Shown here one piece after another: positions 44,532-54,318 of a DNA stretch of 64,000 bases (the stretch's first letter is position 1; each line of letters opens with the position of its first letter). A program made the translations under genes and the position numbers. Source of the DNA: Stenotrophomonas sp. 364 (lineage in GTDB: Bacteria > Pseudomonadota > Gammaproteobacteria > Xanthomonadales > Xanthomonadaceae); NCBI RefSeq assembly GCF_009832905.1, contig NZ_CP047135.1:784001-848000 (forward strand), written 5' to 3'. The notes under the pieces are model-generated. The model was not told where the DNA came from. It did not search any database and worked only from the letters and a program-made list of their open reading frames with translations.

Positions 44532-45806
44532 GTGCCGGTGAGCGCGCCGTCGCCGTCACCGGCACGCACCCGTTCGATGATCGTGGCCGGGTTGTCGACC
44601 GTGGTGGAGTGGTACGACTTCACCTTGTACCTGTACCTGGCCACGGTGCTGTCGCGGGTATTTTTTGGCGGCGGCGACAACGCCCTGCTGGCCACGCTGG
44701 CGGGGTTCGCGGTGTCCTACCTGATGCGCCCGTTGGGCGCGCTGTGCTTCGGGCATCTGGGCGACCGCTTCGGGCGGCGCTACATGCTGCTGGCCTCGAT
44801 GCTGCTGATGACCCTGGCAATGCTGGCCACCGCGCTGCTGCCCACCTTCGACAGCATCGGCGCCAGCGCCGGGATGCTGCTGTTGCTGCTGCGCTGCCTG
44901 ATGGCCTTTTCGGTGGGCGGTGAGTACACCGGCGTGGTGGCTTACCTGCTGGAGACCGCGCCTGCGCGCCGCCGTGGCCTGGTCACCTCGTTGGCATCGG
45001 CGGCCAGCGAGGTCGGCGCGCTGCTGGCGGTGGCGCTGTCGGCGTTGACCGTGGCGGTGTTGAGTACCGCGCAGCTGGACGGGTGGGGCTGGCGCATTCC
45101 GTTCTTCGTCGGCGCAGCACTGGCCGGGGCGATCCTGCTGGCACGCTCGACCATGCACGAATCGCCCGAGTTCGAGCGGCAGCAGGCGGCCGGCACCGTG
45201 CCCACCTCGCCGATCCGCGACACCTGGCGCTACCACCGCGGTGCAGTGGCCCGCACCTTCGCGATTTCCGCACTCGGCTCGATCACCTATTACGTGGGCA
45301 TCACCTACGTGCCGGCGTTTCTGGGCTCGGCGGGCGAGGTGGGGGAATCGGAGGCACTGTGGCTGTCCACGGTGGCAGCGGTGGCAGTGATCGTGGTGAC
45401 CCCGCTGGCCGGTGCGTTGTCCGACCGGATCGGGCGGCGGCCAGTGTTGATTGCGCTGGCAGTGTTGTCGGCGTTGTTGCCGTTGAGCATGTTCAGCCTG
45501 ATGGCCGGTGGCACGACCTGGTTGATCGGGAGTGCGGCGGTGGTGCTGGCCTGCCTGGCCGGTGGCGTCAGCGCGGTGGCCGCCCCGGCCACGGCCGAAC
45601 AGTTCCCCGGCGAAGGCCGCCTCAGCGGGCTGGCGCTGGGAGTCACCATGGCCACCGCGTTCTTCGGTGGCGCCACGCCGCTGCTGGCCGAGCTGCTGGT
45701 GCGCCACACCGGCTGGGCGGCAGCACCCGGCGCCATGATCGCCGTGGTCGCGCTGCTGGTGCTGCCGGTGATGTGGACCCTGCGCGAAACCCGCCCGCCG
45801 CGGTGA
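44532..45806 (+). CDS. MHS-family MFS transporter (ProP/KgtP-like)
   Basis: Twelve-helix transporter of 424 residues. Signatures include VVEWYDFTLYLYLATVLSRVFF, the loop GHLGDRFGRRYMLL, and GGEYTGVVAYLLETAPARRRGL, typical of the metabolite:H+ symporter branch. It starts with GTG at 44532 (or the GTG six bases later). Substrates of the family are organic acids, proline or betaine; which one is not evident. Confidence 0.87.
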   Translation: MPVSAPSPSPARTRSMIVAGLSTVVEWYDFTLYLYLATVLSRVFFGGGDNALLATLAGFAVSYLMRPLGALCFGHLGDRFGRRYMLLASMLLMTLAMLATALLPTFDSIGASAGMLLLLLRCLMAFSVGGEYTGVVAYLLETAPARRRGLVTSLASAASEVGALLAVALSALTVAVLSTAQLDGWGWRIPFFVGAALAGAILLARSTMHESPEFERQQAAGTVPTSPIRDTWRYHRGAVARTFAISALGSITYYVGITYVPAFLGSAGEVGESEALWLSTVAAVAVIVVTPLAGALSDRIGRRPVLIALAVLSALLPLSMFSLMAGGTTWLIGSAAVVLACLAGGVSAVAAPATAEQFPGEGRLSGLALGVTMATAFFGGATPLLAELLVRHTGWAAAPGAMIAVVALLVLPVMWTLRETRPPR

Positions 45807-45900
45807 TGGCCGTTGGCTGGGCGCGTTCCATCATGGCGCGGCATCGACCGGTGGTCGCTGCATCGCCATGCACTCGGAACACCGCGCGGACCCGGGTTGA

Positions 45901-46020
45901 TACCGACCGTTGGTCGGTACACCGCGATGCACCGAGACACCGCGCACACTGGTAGTGCCGGCCGCTGGCCGGCTCTGCACGATGTTGGATCGCGGGGAGC
46001 CGGCCAGCGGCCGGCACTAC
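45901..46020. repeat. Cluster of SMAG-type palindromes
   Basis: taccgaccgttggtcggtac (45901-45920) is a GTAG-less palindrome. A GTAG-headed pair follows at 45952-46020, with gtagtgccggccgctggccg on the left and its inverted copy ending ctac at 46020. The pair is almost identical to that at 6940-7011. It sits between a convergent transporter gene and the GntR gene. Confidence 0.8.
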
Positions 46021-46024
46021 AAGC

Positions 46025-46744
46025 TCAGCTGCCGCCTTCGGTGGGCAACGGCGCGGGCACGTTCAACAGCCCGCCCGAGGCAACGTAGGCAGCCAACGCC
46101 TGGCCCTGGCTGAGCAGGTGGCGTTCCATGGTGCGTTCGGCCGCCTCGGCATCGCGCTCACGGAAGCACGCCAGCAACTCGCGATGTTCGGCCAGCGACT
46201 GCGCGGTGCGGCCCGGTGCCAGCAGCTGGCGACCGCGGTGCATCTTCAGGATGCGGTGCAGGTCGTGGGTGATGCGGATTAGCCACGGGTTCCCGGCATA
46301 GTGCTGCACGGTTTCGTGGATGAGGTAGTTGTTGCGGTAGTACTCGGCGATGTTGCCCTCGGCGGCGGCAGCTTCCATGGCCGCGTGCAGGTCTTCCAGC
46401 AGCTGCACGCCGGCCTCGTCGATATGCTTGACGGCCTCGTGCGCGCAACGACCTTCCAGCATCGCCATCACCGGGAACAGCTGGTTCAGGTCCTCCAGCG
46501 TCAACCGGGTTACCCGGCACCCGCGCCCGGCATCGATCTGCACCAGGCCCTCGGCGGCCAGCAGCTTCAGCGCCTCGCGCAGGGGGGTGCGGCTGATGCC
46601 CAGTTCTTCGCACAGCGCCGGCTCGTCGATCCACTCGCCCGGGGGCAGGCGGTAGTCGTAGATGCGCTCGCGCACGTGCTCGGCCACCTCTTCGTACAGC
46701 GGGGCGCGTTTCTTGGTCGAGCGAGGTGCGGGAGCAATGGCCAT
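46025..46744 (-). CDS. GntR/FCD family regulator of the malonate genes
   Basis: Regulator of 239 residues with an N-terminal winged helix (YEEVAEHVRERIYDYRLPPGEW, ELGISRTPLREALKLLAAEGLV) and a C-terminal FCD ligand-binding domain with histidines (LIHETVQHYAGNP, ERHLLSQGQAL). It lies 92 bp past the transporter gene, in the same direction as the mdc operon. Malonate decarboxylase clusters usually have a GntR-type regulator, so it is the likely MdcY-like repressor. Confidence 0.85.
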   Translation of the reverse strand: MAIAPAPRSTKKRAPLYEEVAEHVRERIYDYRLPPGEWIDEPALCEELGISRTPLREALKLLAAEGLVQIDAGRGCRVTRLTLEDLNQLFPVMAMLEGRCAHEAVKHIDEAGVQLLEDLHAAMEAAAAEGNIAEYYRNNYLIHETVQHYAGNPWLIRITHDLHRILKMHRGRQLLAPGRTAQSLAEHRELLACFRERDAEAAERTMERHLLSQGQALAAYVASGGLLNVPAPLPTEGGS

Positions 46745-46836
46745 GCGGAATTGTAATCCCTCCGTTCGTTGACCGGCCCTGACATCATCCGTCCGGGTGG
46801 AACGCCCCCTGAAACAGGGGGCGCCAGCGCGAGCCC

Positions 46837-48204
46837 TTACATCCAGCCCGGCACCACGAACACCAGCCAGGCCAGCAGCGGGCCGAAGGCAACCACAAGG
46901 CCGCTGTAGATGAGGAACTGGCGGAACAGCGATTCACGCTCTTCCTTGGCGGCCGAGGCCACCACCAGCGCACCGTTGGTCGAGAACGGGCTGACATCCA
47001 CGATGGTCGAGGAGACCGCCAGCGCGCAGATCACGCCTGCCGCTCCCAGGTGCCCCTGCATCAGGAACGGCACCGCCAGCGGGATGGTGGCGCCCAGCAC
47101 GGCCGCCGACGAGGCGAACGCCGAGACGATGCCGCCCACGTAGCAGACCAGCAGCGCGCCCAGCAGCGGAATGCCGATCTGCGACACGCCATTGCCGATG
47201 AAGTCGACCGCGCCCGCTTCCTGCAGCACGCCGATGTAGGTCACCACGCCGCAGATCAGCAGCACCGTGGACCAGCTGATGCCGTCCACCGCGCCCTTCT
47301 GGCTCTTCGGCGACAGCAGCGCCAGCGCCACCGCAACGGTGATCGACACCAGGCCAACGTTGAGGTTGTAGATGAGCGCGGCCACGCCCAGCCCGAGCAG
47401 GCCGATCAGGGTGAACACACGCTCGCGGGTGATGCCCACCGCCTCCAGTGCATCGGGGTCGTTGGACAGCGTGCCGCCACCGGCCGACACCAGCGCACCG
47501 TGGCCTTCGATCGCGAACTGCCGCGACGACGCCTGCGGCCCACCGGCCATCGCCAGCTCGGCCGTACCCACGCCACCGCCCACCGACACCGCACCGCGAC
47601 GCAGCAGCGCCACGCCGCCAAAAGCGAAGAAGCAGATCGTGGCCATCATGAAGTTGAAGCCCAGGCTGGTCAGGAACACCGCCATCTCGGTCACTTCCAG
47701 CCCGGCCTTCTGCACCACGCCGTTGGTGATACTGCCGTACACGCTGATCGGCGAGAACCCGCCAGCCTGCGCGCCATGGATGACCAGCAGGCCCATCAGC
47801 AACGGGTTGATCCTGTACTGCTTGGCAAACCGCAGCGCCACCGGGCCGATGATCGCCACCGCGGCCGGTCCCAGCGCACCGAACGCGGTAAGCACGGCGG
47901 TCACCACGAACATCACCCAGGGAATGGCCACGATGCGCCCACGTACCGCACGTACCGCCCAATGCACCAGCAGGTCGATGGTGCCGTTCTTCTGGGCGAT
48001 GGAGAACAGGTAGGTGATGCCGACCAGGGTCAGGAACAGGTCCCCCGGGAATCCACCCAGCACTTCTTTGCCTTCCATGCCGACGAACACGCCGCCGATG
48101 ATGAAGGCCAACGCGAACGCGACCGCACCCATGTTGATCGGCAGGGCGGTGGCGACGATGAACATGATCACCAGACCGATGATCGTTGCGACTTGTGGAC
48201 TCAT
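46837..48204 (-). CDS. MatC-like dicarboxylate (malonate) transporter
   Basis: Transporter of 455 residues and about twelve helices, with the MatC N-terminal pattern MSPQVATIIGLVIMFIVATA, then GITYLFSIAQKNGTIDLLV and SPISVYGSITNGVVQKAGL. The C-terminal half has SAFASSAAVLGATIPLAVPF. The ATG at 48204 gives the usual length. It is directly downstream of mdcH, and brings malonate into the cell for the decarboxylase. Confidence 0.88.
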   Translation of the reverse strand: MSPQVATIIGLVIMFIVATALPINMGAVAFALAFIIGGVFVGMEGKEVLGGFPGDLFLTLVGITYLFSIAQKNGTIDLLVHWAVRAVRGRIVAIPWVMFVVTAVLTAFGALGPAAVAIIGPVALRFAKQYRINPLLMGLLVIHGAQAGGFSPISVYGSITNGVVQKAGLEVTEMAVFLTSLGFNFMMATICFFAFGGVALLRRGAVSVGGGVGTAELAMAGGPQASSRQFAIEGHGALVSAGGGTLSNDPDALEAVGITRERVFTLIGLLGLGVAALIYNLNVGLVSITVAVALALLSPKSQKGAVDGISWSTVLLICGVVTYIGVLQEAGAVDFIGNGVSQIGIPLLGALLVCYVGGIVSAFASSAAVLGATIPLAVPFLMQGHLGAAGVICALAVSSTIVDVSPFSTNGALVVASAAKEERESLFRQFLIYSGLVVAFGPLLAWLVFVVPGWM

Positions 48205-48290
48205 GCGCCCTCCCAGACACTTGACTCGCGTACAGCAAGGATGGAAACCCGCCATCCCGGGTTACGGCGTGTTACAGGCAACTCCCACCT

Positions 48291-49211
48291 TTATTGCTGC
48301 CGGCCCAGCGCGGCATCTACCCACGCCGCCGCGCCCTCCAGCCGCTGGAACTCTTCCACCGCGCGCACTTCGCAGCACGGGTACGCGCTGGCCACCATGC
48401 GCGCCAGCGCCGTGCCGGGACCCAGCTGCAGGAACACCCGCGCGCCGCGCTCGAATGCCTGGCGCATCAGCTGCGCCCACTCGATGGTCTGCGCCAGTTG
48501 CGCCGACAGGCTGTGTTCCAGTGCGGCACGATCGCGCACCGGGCGTGCATTGATGCCTGCCAGCACCGGCCACTGCGGCGCCTGCAAGGGAGCCTGCGCG
48601 AGTACCCGGGCGAAGCCGTCGGCGGCACTGGCCAGCAGCGGCGTATGCGCCGGCACATGCACCGGCAGCACGCGCACCTCGGCACGCTGCTGCACGGCGT
48701 CCGCGGCCAGTGCGCGCAGTGCCGCGCTGCGCCCACCCAGGATGAAATGATCGGGGCCGTTGGCAATGGCGATGTAGGCGCCGTGTGTGTCGCACAATGC
48801 CTGGACCGCCACGCGCGGCAGGCCCAGCAGCGCCTGCATGCCCGCGTCGGACGGACTGGCGGCATCCATCAACTGCGCGCGTTGGGACGCCAGCGTCAGA
48901 CAGGTGGTCGCACTGAAGCTGCTGGCGATGGACTGCGCGGCCAGTTCACCGATGCTGTAACCGGCCACCAGCGCCGGTGGCGGCAACCGCTCGCGCAGGC
49001 CCTGCCAGTGCGCCAGGCTGGCCGCACACAGCAGTGGCTGGGCCACCGCGTTGTCGAACCGATCGTCTGCCGCCGCCGCGGCGGTGACATCGCGGCCCAG
49101 CAGCGCGGTGGCGGTGTCGAGCACCTCGCGTGCGGCGGGCAGGTCGCGCACCCGGTCGAACATCGCCGGATGCTGCGCACCTTGGCCGGGGCAGAGCAGG
49201 GCAAGGCTCAT
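48291..49211 (-). CDS. mdcH: Malonate decarboxylase acyltransferase subunit
   Basis: Malonyl-CoA:ACP-type transacylase of 306 residues that loads malonate onto the acyl carrier subunit MdcC. Visible: LALLCPGQGAQHPAMF at the N-terminus, VAGYSIGELAAQ with the catalytic Ser and LPVHVPAHTPLL with the His. Start overlaps mdcB by 4 bp. It is the last structural gene of the operon. Confidence 0.92.
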   Translation of the reverse strand: MSLALLCPGQGAQHPAMFDRVRDLPAAREVLDTATALLGRDVTAAAAADDRFDNAVAQPLLCAASLAHWQGLRERLPPPALVAGYSIGELAAQSIASSFSATTCLTLASQRAQLMDAASPSDAGMQALLGLPRVAVQALCDTHGAYIAIANGPDHFILGGRSAALRALAADAVQQRAEVRVLPVHVPAHTPLLASAADGFARVLAQAPLQAPQWPVLAGINARPVRDRAALEHSLSAQLAQTIEWAQLMRQAFERGARVFLQLGPGTALARMVASAYPCCEVRAVEEFQRLEGAAAWVDAALGRQQ

Positions 49212-50065
49212 ACGCGCTCCTGCTGCAGCAGGAACCAGCTGCAGGCCAGCAGATCGGCGCTGCCACCGGGGCTGAGCCGGCGCGCTACGAAGGCATCGCC
49301 AAGCTGCCGCATGCGGGTACGCCAGTGCGGTGCAAAGGCGCCGCCGTCGGCGATGAAGCTCACCGCCTGCGCACGCGCCCATGCCAGTCCCTGCGTGCCG
49401 CCGCGATGCAGCAGGTTGAGGTCGTCGGTGTGGGCCAGCAGGTGCATCAAGGTGTGGCACAGCGCGGCGTCACGTGGCAGCCCGGCCGCCAGCGCGTCCC
49501 GCAGCACGGGCACGCCGATACCGCGCAGCAGTGGATAGCCGGCGATGGCCTGCTCACGCACACCGGCGATGCCGTGCTGTGCACGTGCGCGTTGGCCGGG
49601 GCTGTTTGGATCCAGCGGGGCCACGGCCAGCGCCGGCGCCCAGCGCTGCACGGCCACACACACTGCGTCGGCGGTGATCACGCCGACGCGCTCGCGCCGG
49701 CAGGCGCCCGCTGCAGCCACCAGCAAGCCCAGGCTGAAGATCGCGCCGCGATGGGTATTGATGCCGCCGGTAGCGCGCAGCATCGCGGCTTCGGCGGCGA
49801 TGCCGTGGTCGCGCAACACGGAGAAGGGCGCGTCGTCAGCGCCGGCCTGCGCCACGTTGCGGAAGTAGTGGCGCAGCGCGAACAGGCTGCGCAGGAAGCT
49901 GCCGGCGTCCATATCGGTGTGGCTGCCGCGGTCGAACGGCGTCACCAGCCCCGGCTTCGGCGCGCAGGCCAGTTCGGCGTGCAGGCTGACGATGGCCAGC
50001 CGGCCCAGGCGCGCGCAGTCGACCGCTGCAAGCGCCGAACCACGCGCCTGCGCCAGGGCGTTCAT
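49208..50065 (-). CDS. mdcB: Triphosphoribosyl-dephospho-CoA synthase
   Basis: Makes the 2'-(5''-triphosphoribosyl)-3'-dephospho-CoA precursor of the MdcC prosthetic group from ATP and dephospho-CoA. The protein is 285 residues and shows LHAELACAPKPGLVTPFDRGSHTDMD and TGGINTHRGAIFSLGLLVAAA, both hallmarks of the CitG/MdcB family. Overlaps of 4 bp exist with mdcG and mdcH, consistent with one transcript. Confidence 0.93.
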   Translation of the reverse strand: MNALAQARGSALAAVDCARLGRLAIVSLHAELACAPKPGLVTPFDRGSHTDMDAGSFLRSLFALRHYFRNVAQAGADDAPFSVLRDHGIAAEAAMLRATGGINTHRGAIFSLGLLVAAAGACRRERVGVITADAVCVAVQRWAPALAVAPLDPNSPGQRARAQHGIAGVREQAIAGYPLLRGIGVPVLRDALAAGLPRDAALCHTLMHLLAHTDDLNLLHRGGTQGLAWARAQAVSFIADGGAFAPHWRTRMRQLGDAFVARRLSPGGSADLLACSWFLLQQERV

Positions 50066-50712
50066 GCGGCAACACCGGTGGGCAGGAACAAGGTATCGCG
50101 CGGCGCCAGCATGGCGCCGTCGGTGCGTTTGACCAGTACCTGCCGCGCGCTGCCGGCGTACTCGCGCCAGTTTACTGCCGCGCTGCCGGGCAGGCAGAGT
50201 TCACCGTCCACGCGCCGGCCTTCGCGTACTTCCCACGCCTGCAGCCGCTGCACCAGGCGGTCGGCCACTTGCGGCGTGTGCACCTGCCACAGCAGATCGA
50301 TGTCCGACTGGGCGTGCACATACGGCAGCCCGGTGAGCGCCTGCCAGGCAAATGCACCGAACACGCGGGCCGGTGCGATCGCGTCCAGGCCCTGCAGCGC
50401 CATGTACCACTCGGCGCTGATCAGGCGGTCGGGGCGGGTGATCAGCGCATGCAACGCCAGCGGCGGCTGCTGCCGCTCGATGTCCTGCAGCGGTACGCGC
50501 AACGCCAGCCGCTGCTTGCCTTCGTTCGGCGGCAGCGGCACGCCCAGGCGTACGCGCGAATCGGGATCGTCGGCGGCGCGCCGCGCCACCACGGCTGGCC
50601 AGCCCTGTGCGAACCAGGCGGCCAGGCGCGGATCCTGTGCAGGCACCTCGGCACGCCAGGCGGCCTGTGCCGACATCCACACCAGGGTGTGGCGGGCAGG
50701 CTGCTCAGGCAT
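50062..50712 (-). CDS. mdcG: Phosphoribosyl-dephospho-CoA transferase
   Basis: Attaches the dephospho-CoA prosthetic group to MdcC. It is 216 residues long with the family segments LGVPLPPNEGKQRLALRVPL, VFGAFAWQALTGLPYVHAQSDIDLLW (Asp pair for metal binding) and EGRRVDGELCLPG. The ATG at 50712 overlaps mdcE by 8 bp; an upstream in-frame start adds an arginine-rich stretch and is less likely. Confidence 0.9.
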   Translation of the reverse strand: MPEQPARHTLVWMSAQAAWRAEVPAQDPRLAAWFAQGWPAVVARRAADDPDSRVRLGVPLPPNEGKQRLALRVPLQDIERQQPPLALHALITRPDRLISAEWYMALQGLDAIAPARVFGAFAWQALTGLPYVHAQSDIDLLWQVHTPQVADRLVQRLQAWEVREGRRVDGELCLPGSAAVNWREYAGSARQVLVKRTDGAMLAPRDTLFLPTGVAA

Positions 50713-51415
50713 CGCCGGCCACCACTGCCGCCGCGACCGACGCGGCCAGCGTGCGGCCGCCGCGCTGCGCGCCGAGGACCGCGCGGCGGTCACCGTCGGC
50801 GGGTGTGCGCAGCGCTTCCAGCAGGGCCTGGGCCAGGTCGTGCTCCCACACCGTGTGCACCGCGCCCATGGCCACGTAGTTCTCCACGCCGGGGGCGAAC
50901 ACCGGTGAGCTCAGGCTGAGCGCCTGCAGCTTTTCCAGCGGTTGTTTGGTCACGCGCGCCATCGCGCGCAGGTCCATCACCCGCACCTGCGCGTCGGGCA
51001 GGGCATGGATGTGGTCGGCCATCAGGCCAAAGGACAGGAACCCACCGCTCACCGATTCGCCGTACACCAGGGTGACCAGCGGCGCGCCGCGGCGCCGGGC
51101 CAGGTCCAGCGTCTGCGCCAGATGCGCGAAGTAGCCGTTGATGCCGAGCAGTTCATCGCGGCGGGCCAGGCGTTGGCCGGCGGTGTCGACCAGCATCACG
51201 ATCGGCCGCTGCGGGTGCGCGGCGGTACTGGCCAGCACTGCGGTGGCCAGGGTGAGCGCATGGTCCACGCCGACCTCGAGCTTGTCGGTGGTGCCGATCA
51301 CGGTGACCTCACCATCGTCGGTGCAGGCGCTGCCGGTCAGCACTGCGTCGTTCACCGCGACGGCGTGCCCGCGCGGGAACAGCGCATCCAGCAGCGTGTT
51401 CAGGGGCAGGGTCAT
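50705..51415 (-). CDS. mdcE: Malonate decarboxylase gamma subunit
   Basis: Subunit of 236 residues of the carboxyltransferase-like decarboxylase, crotonase-type fold: VTVIGTTDKLEVGVDHALTL, IVMLVDTAGQRLARRDELLG and TLVYGESVSGGFLSFG. It works with MdcD to decarboxylate malonyl-S-MdcC. Overlaps mdcD by 4 bp. Confidence 0.93.
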   Translation of the reverse strand: MTLPLNTLLDALFPRGHAVAVNDAVLTGSACTDDGEVTVIGTTDKLEVGVDHALTLATAVLASTAAHPQRPIVMLVDTAGQRLARRDELLGINGYFAHLAQTLDLARRRGAPLVTLVYGESVSGGFLSFGLMADHIHALPDAQVRVMDLRAMARVTKQPLEKLQALSLSSPVFAPGVENYVAMGAVHTVWEHDLAQALLEALRTPADGDRRAVLGAQRGGRTLAASVAAAVVAGDA

Positions 51416-52320
51416 GGCAGTCTCCGGGCGGCGGTGGCGGCAAGGAAGGCGTCGGTCTCCAGCAGCGGCAGCTGCTGCGGGTCGGCAATGCCCTGCAGGG
51501 CCCAGATGTCCAGCCCATCCCGGCAGCCGCCCCAGGCCTGCACCCGCGCCTGCAATGCGGCATGGCGGGCCTGCAAGGCGGCCAGTGCCGCATCGGTGTC
51601 GGTGCTGTCGGTATCGGGCACCAGTGCATCGAAGGCGGCCTGCGCGAAGGCGCTGATCGCGTCAGGCACCAACACCTGGGCCTGGTCGATCAGGTAGCGG
51701 TGCTTGCCGCCGGTGACGCGCCACACCAGGGCGCGGTCGCGGGCGTCGAACTCTTCCACGCCGCGCACCGTTTCGATCACCTCCGGCCCGGACAGCGACA
51801 AGCGCCCCTCTTCGGACATGATCACCGTGGTGCAGCAGCGCGCCACGATGCCCATGCCGCCGAATGCGCCGTTGCCGCTGCCGATCAGGGCAACCACCGG
51901 CACCCCGGCGGCACGCGCGGCCAGGGTGGCGCGCATGATCTCGGAAATGGCGATCAGCCCGGCATTGGCTTCGTGCAGCCGCACGCCGCCGGTATCCAGC
52001 AGCAGCAGCACGCCGTCCGGGCGCTGGTCTACCGCACGGTGCAGCAGGCCGGTGAGCTTGGCGCCGTGCACCTCGCCCACGCCGCCGCCCATGAACTGGC
52101 CTTGCTGCGCGGCCACCAGTACGCGCTTGCCGCGCAGCAGGCCTTCGCCCACCACGATGCCGTCGTCGAACGCGGCGGGCTGGTCCAGTTGCGCAAGGTG
52201 CGGGCTCATCGCGCGCCGGGCCGGGCCCAGCAGTTCCTTGAACGTGCCCGCATCGAGCAGGCCGGCGATGCGCTCGCGCGCATCGGCTTCGTAATAGCTG
52301 TGGCGGTGGGCGATGCTCAT
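51412..52320 (-). CDS. mdcD: Malonate decarboxylase beta subunit
   Basis: Carboxyltransferase-type subunit, 302 residues, that catalyses decarboxylation of the malonyl thioester together with MdcE. Visible: VLVAAQQGQFMGGGVGEVHGA, LLLLDTGGVRLHEANAGL and ALIGSGNGAFGGMGIVA. Overlaps mdcC and mdcE by 4 bp on each side. Confidence 0.93.
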   Translation of the reverse strand: MSIAHRHSYYEADARERIAGLLDAGTFKELLGPARRAMSPHLAQLDQPAAFDDGIVVGEGLLRGKRVLVAAQQGQFMGGGVGEVHGAKLTGLLHRAVDQRPDGVLLLLDTGGVRLHEANAGLIAISEIMRATLAARAAGVPVVALIGSGNGAFGGMGIVARCCTTVIMSEEGRLSLSGPEVIETVRGVEEFDARDRALVWRVTGGKHRYLIDQAQVLVPDAISAFAQAAFDALVPDTDSTDTDAALAALQARHAALQARVQAWGGCRDGLDIWALQGIADPQQLPLLETDAFLAATAARRLP

Positions 52321-52637
52321 GGTTGCCCCCCCGCGCGCAGGGTCTGCACCGCCTGGTCCAGGCGCAGGCTGACCACGGCCGGGGTGGCGCCGGCATCGTT
52401 GATCGATACCTGCACGTCACGCAGTGGATGGCGCTGTGCGAAGTCGCCGATCACCGCCTCCCAGACAGTGCCGAAGCCCTTGGCGGCCGTGATGATGCGA
52501 ACCGCCATCGCGCCGTCCAGCGCGGCCGGTTCCAGCAGCACTTCAAGGTTGCCCGACGCCAGCACGCCCACCAGCACCGCCTCGGTGGGGAAGCGCACGG
52601 CGGTGGTGCCGTCGAATCGATATGTGAGGGTTTCCAT
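52317..52637 (-). CDS. mdcC: Malonate decarboxylase acyl carrier protein (delta subunit)
   Basis: Small carrier of 106 residues bearing the phosphoribosyl-dephospho-CoA arm. The attachment Ser is Ser28 in VLASGNLEVLLEP, where relatives have SGDLEVL. The N-terminus is METLTYRFDG. The gene lies 11 bp after mdcA and overlaps mdcD by 4 bp. Confidence 0.9.
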   Translation of the reverse strand: METLTYRFDGTTAVRFPTEAVLVGVLASGNLEVLLEPAALDGAMAVRIITAAKGFGTVWEAVIGDFAQRHPLRDVQVSINDAGATPAVVSLRLDQAVQTLRAGGQP

Positions 52638-52648
52638 GGGCCTGTCCC

Positions 52649-54292
52649 TTACCAGTTGCGGAAGCGCTTGGGCGGGTCGTACAGACCGCCGGACCAGCGC
52701 ACCAGGTCTTTCACCGAGCGTGCGGCCAGCAGGTCGCGGCTGGCATCGCGTACGTTGATGCCCAGGTCGTCCGGGCGCTGGATCACGCCGCGGTCGCGCA
52801 GGTTCTCGACCATGGCGCGGTCGCGGCCCAGGCCCACTGCGGTGTAGCCGGCCACGCCACGGATGGCCTGCTCGCGCTCTTCGGGGGTGCGGCACAGCAG
52901 CAGGTTGGCGATGCCTTCTTCGGTGAGCACGTGGCTGACGTCGTCGCCGTAGATCATCACCGGCGGCAGTGGCATCGCCGCGCGCTCGGCCAGCTCCCAC
53001 GCATCCAGGCGATCGACGAACGCCGGCGCCATGTGCTCGCGGAAGGTTTCCACCATCTGCACCACCAGCTTGCGCCCGCGCGGCATGTCGCCGGGGCGTG
53101 CGGCCTGCTGGCCGGCCTTGAGCCAGGCAGCGCTGGCATGGCGGCGACCGCGTGCATCCGAGCCCATGTTGGGCGCGCCACCGAAGCCGGCGATACGGTC
53201 GCGGGTGGCGGTGGAACTGTTGCCCTGCAGGTCGATCTGCAACGTGGAGCCGATGAACATGTCGCAGGCATACAGGCCGGCGGTCTGCGAGAACGCGCGG
53301 TTGGAGCGCATCGACCCGTCGGCGCCGGTGAAGAACACATCGCCGCGCGCCGCGATGTACTTCTCCATGCCCAGTTCCGAGCCGAACGAATGCACCGATT
53401 TGACGAAGCCCGACTCGATGGCGGGGATCAGCGCCGGGTGCGGATTGAGCGCCCAGTGCTGGCAGATCTTTCCCTTCAGCCCCAACGATTCGGCATAGGT
53501 GGGCAACAGCAGTTCGATCGCGGCCGTGTCGAAGCCGATGCCATGGTTGAGCCGGTTGACGCCGTACTCGGCGTAGATGCCCTTGATCGCCATCATCGCC
53601 ATCAGCACCTGGATCTCGGAGATCTGCGCCGGATCGCGGGTGAACAGCGGTTCGATGTGGTTCGGGCGCGGCGCCTGCACCACGAAGTTGACCCAGTCGG
53701 CGGGGATGTCGACGCGGGGCAGGGTATCGACGATCTCGTTGACCTGCGCGATGACAATGCCGCCCCCGAAGGCGGTCGCTTCGACGATCACCGGGGTGTC
53801 TTCGGTATTCGGCCCCGTGTAGAGGTTGCCGTGCCGGTCCGCCGCCTGCGCGGCCACCATCGCCACGCGCGGGGTGAGGTCGATGAAGTAGCGGCCGAAC
53901 AGTTCCAGGTAGGTGTGGATGGCGCCGATCTGGATGCGCCCTTCGGCGACCAGGTTGGCCAGCCGCACCGACTGCGGCCCGGAGAAGGAGAAGTCGAGTT
54001 TCGAGGCGATCCCGCGCTCGAACACGTCCAGGTGCGCGGGGAGCGACAGCACCGACTGCACCATGTGCAGGTCGTGTACGCGGGCCGGGTCGAGGTCGGC
54101 CAGGGCCTGGGCAAGGAAGTCGGCCTGCTTCTGGTTGTTCCCCTCCAGGCAAACCTTGTCGCCCGGTTCAAGCAGGGCGTGCAGCAGCGCGGCGATATCG
54201 CCGGCCGCCACCTCACGGCCGCAGGCCCAGGGCGCTGCGCGTTCGAGTCGTGCCTGGCGACTGCGCGCCAAGGTGTCCCAAGTAGGGTTCAT
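52649..54292 (-). CDS. mdcA: Malonate decarboxylase alpha subunit (acetyl-S-ACP:malonate transferase)
   Basis: CoA-transferase-type subunit of 547 residues exchanging malonate for acetate on the carrier protein. It starts MNPTWDTLARSRQARLERAA and includes GDKVCLEGNNQKQADFLAQA, NEIVDTLPRVDIPADWVNF, ARGDVFFTGADGSMRSNRAF and YDPPKRFRNW at the end. The first gene of the operon; an in-frame extension upstream runs through the promoter region and is not used. An AT-rich inverted repeat lies 27 bp before the ATG. Confidence 0.95.
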   Translation of the reverse strand: MNPTWDTLARSRQARLERAAPWACGREVAAGDIAALLHALLEPGDKVCLEGNNQKQADFLAQALADLDPARVHDLHMVQSVLSLPAHLDVFERGIASKLDFSFSGPQSVRLANLVAEGRIQIGAIHTYLELFGRYFIDLTPRVAMVAAQAADRHGNLYTGPNTEDTPVIVEATAFGGGIVIAQVNEIVDTLPRVDIPADWVNFVVQAPRPNHIEPLFTRDPAQISEIQVLMAMMAIKGIYAEYGVNRLNHGIGFDTAAIELLLPTYAESLGLKGKICQHWALNPHPALIPAIESGFVKSVHSFGSELGMEKYIAARGDVFFTGADGSMRSNRAFSQTAGLYACDMFIGSTLQIDLQGNSSTATRDRIAGFGGAPNMGSDARGRRHASAAWLKAGQQAARPGDMPRGRKLVVQMVETFREHMAPAFVDRLDAWELAERAAMPLPPVMIYGDDVSHVLTEEGIANLLLCRTPEEREQAIRGVAGYTAVGLGRDRAMVENLRDRGVIQRPDDLGINVRDASRDLLAARSVKDLVRWSGGLYDPPKRFRNW

Positions 54293-54318
54293 CGACACAG
54301 ATCCGGATGACGTTGAGA

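Noticed and set aside
47050..48750. A 566-codon open frame on the plus strand opposite the transporter and mdcH
   Set aside because: Antisense shadow of recognised genes, dominated by His, Arg and Gln.
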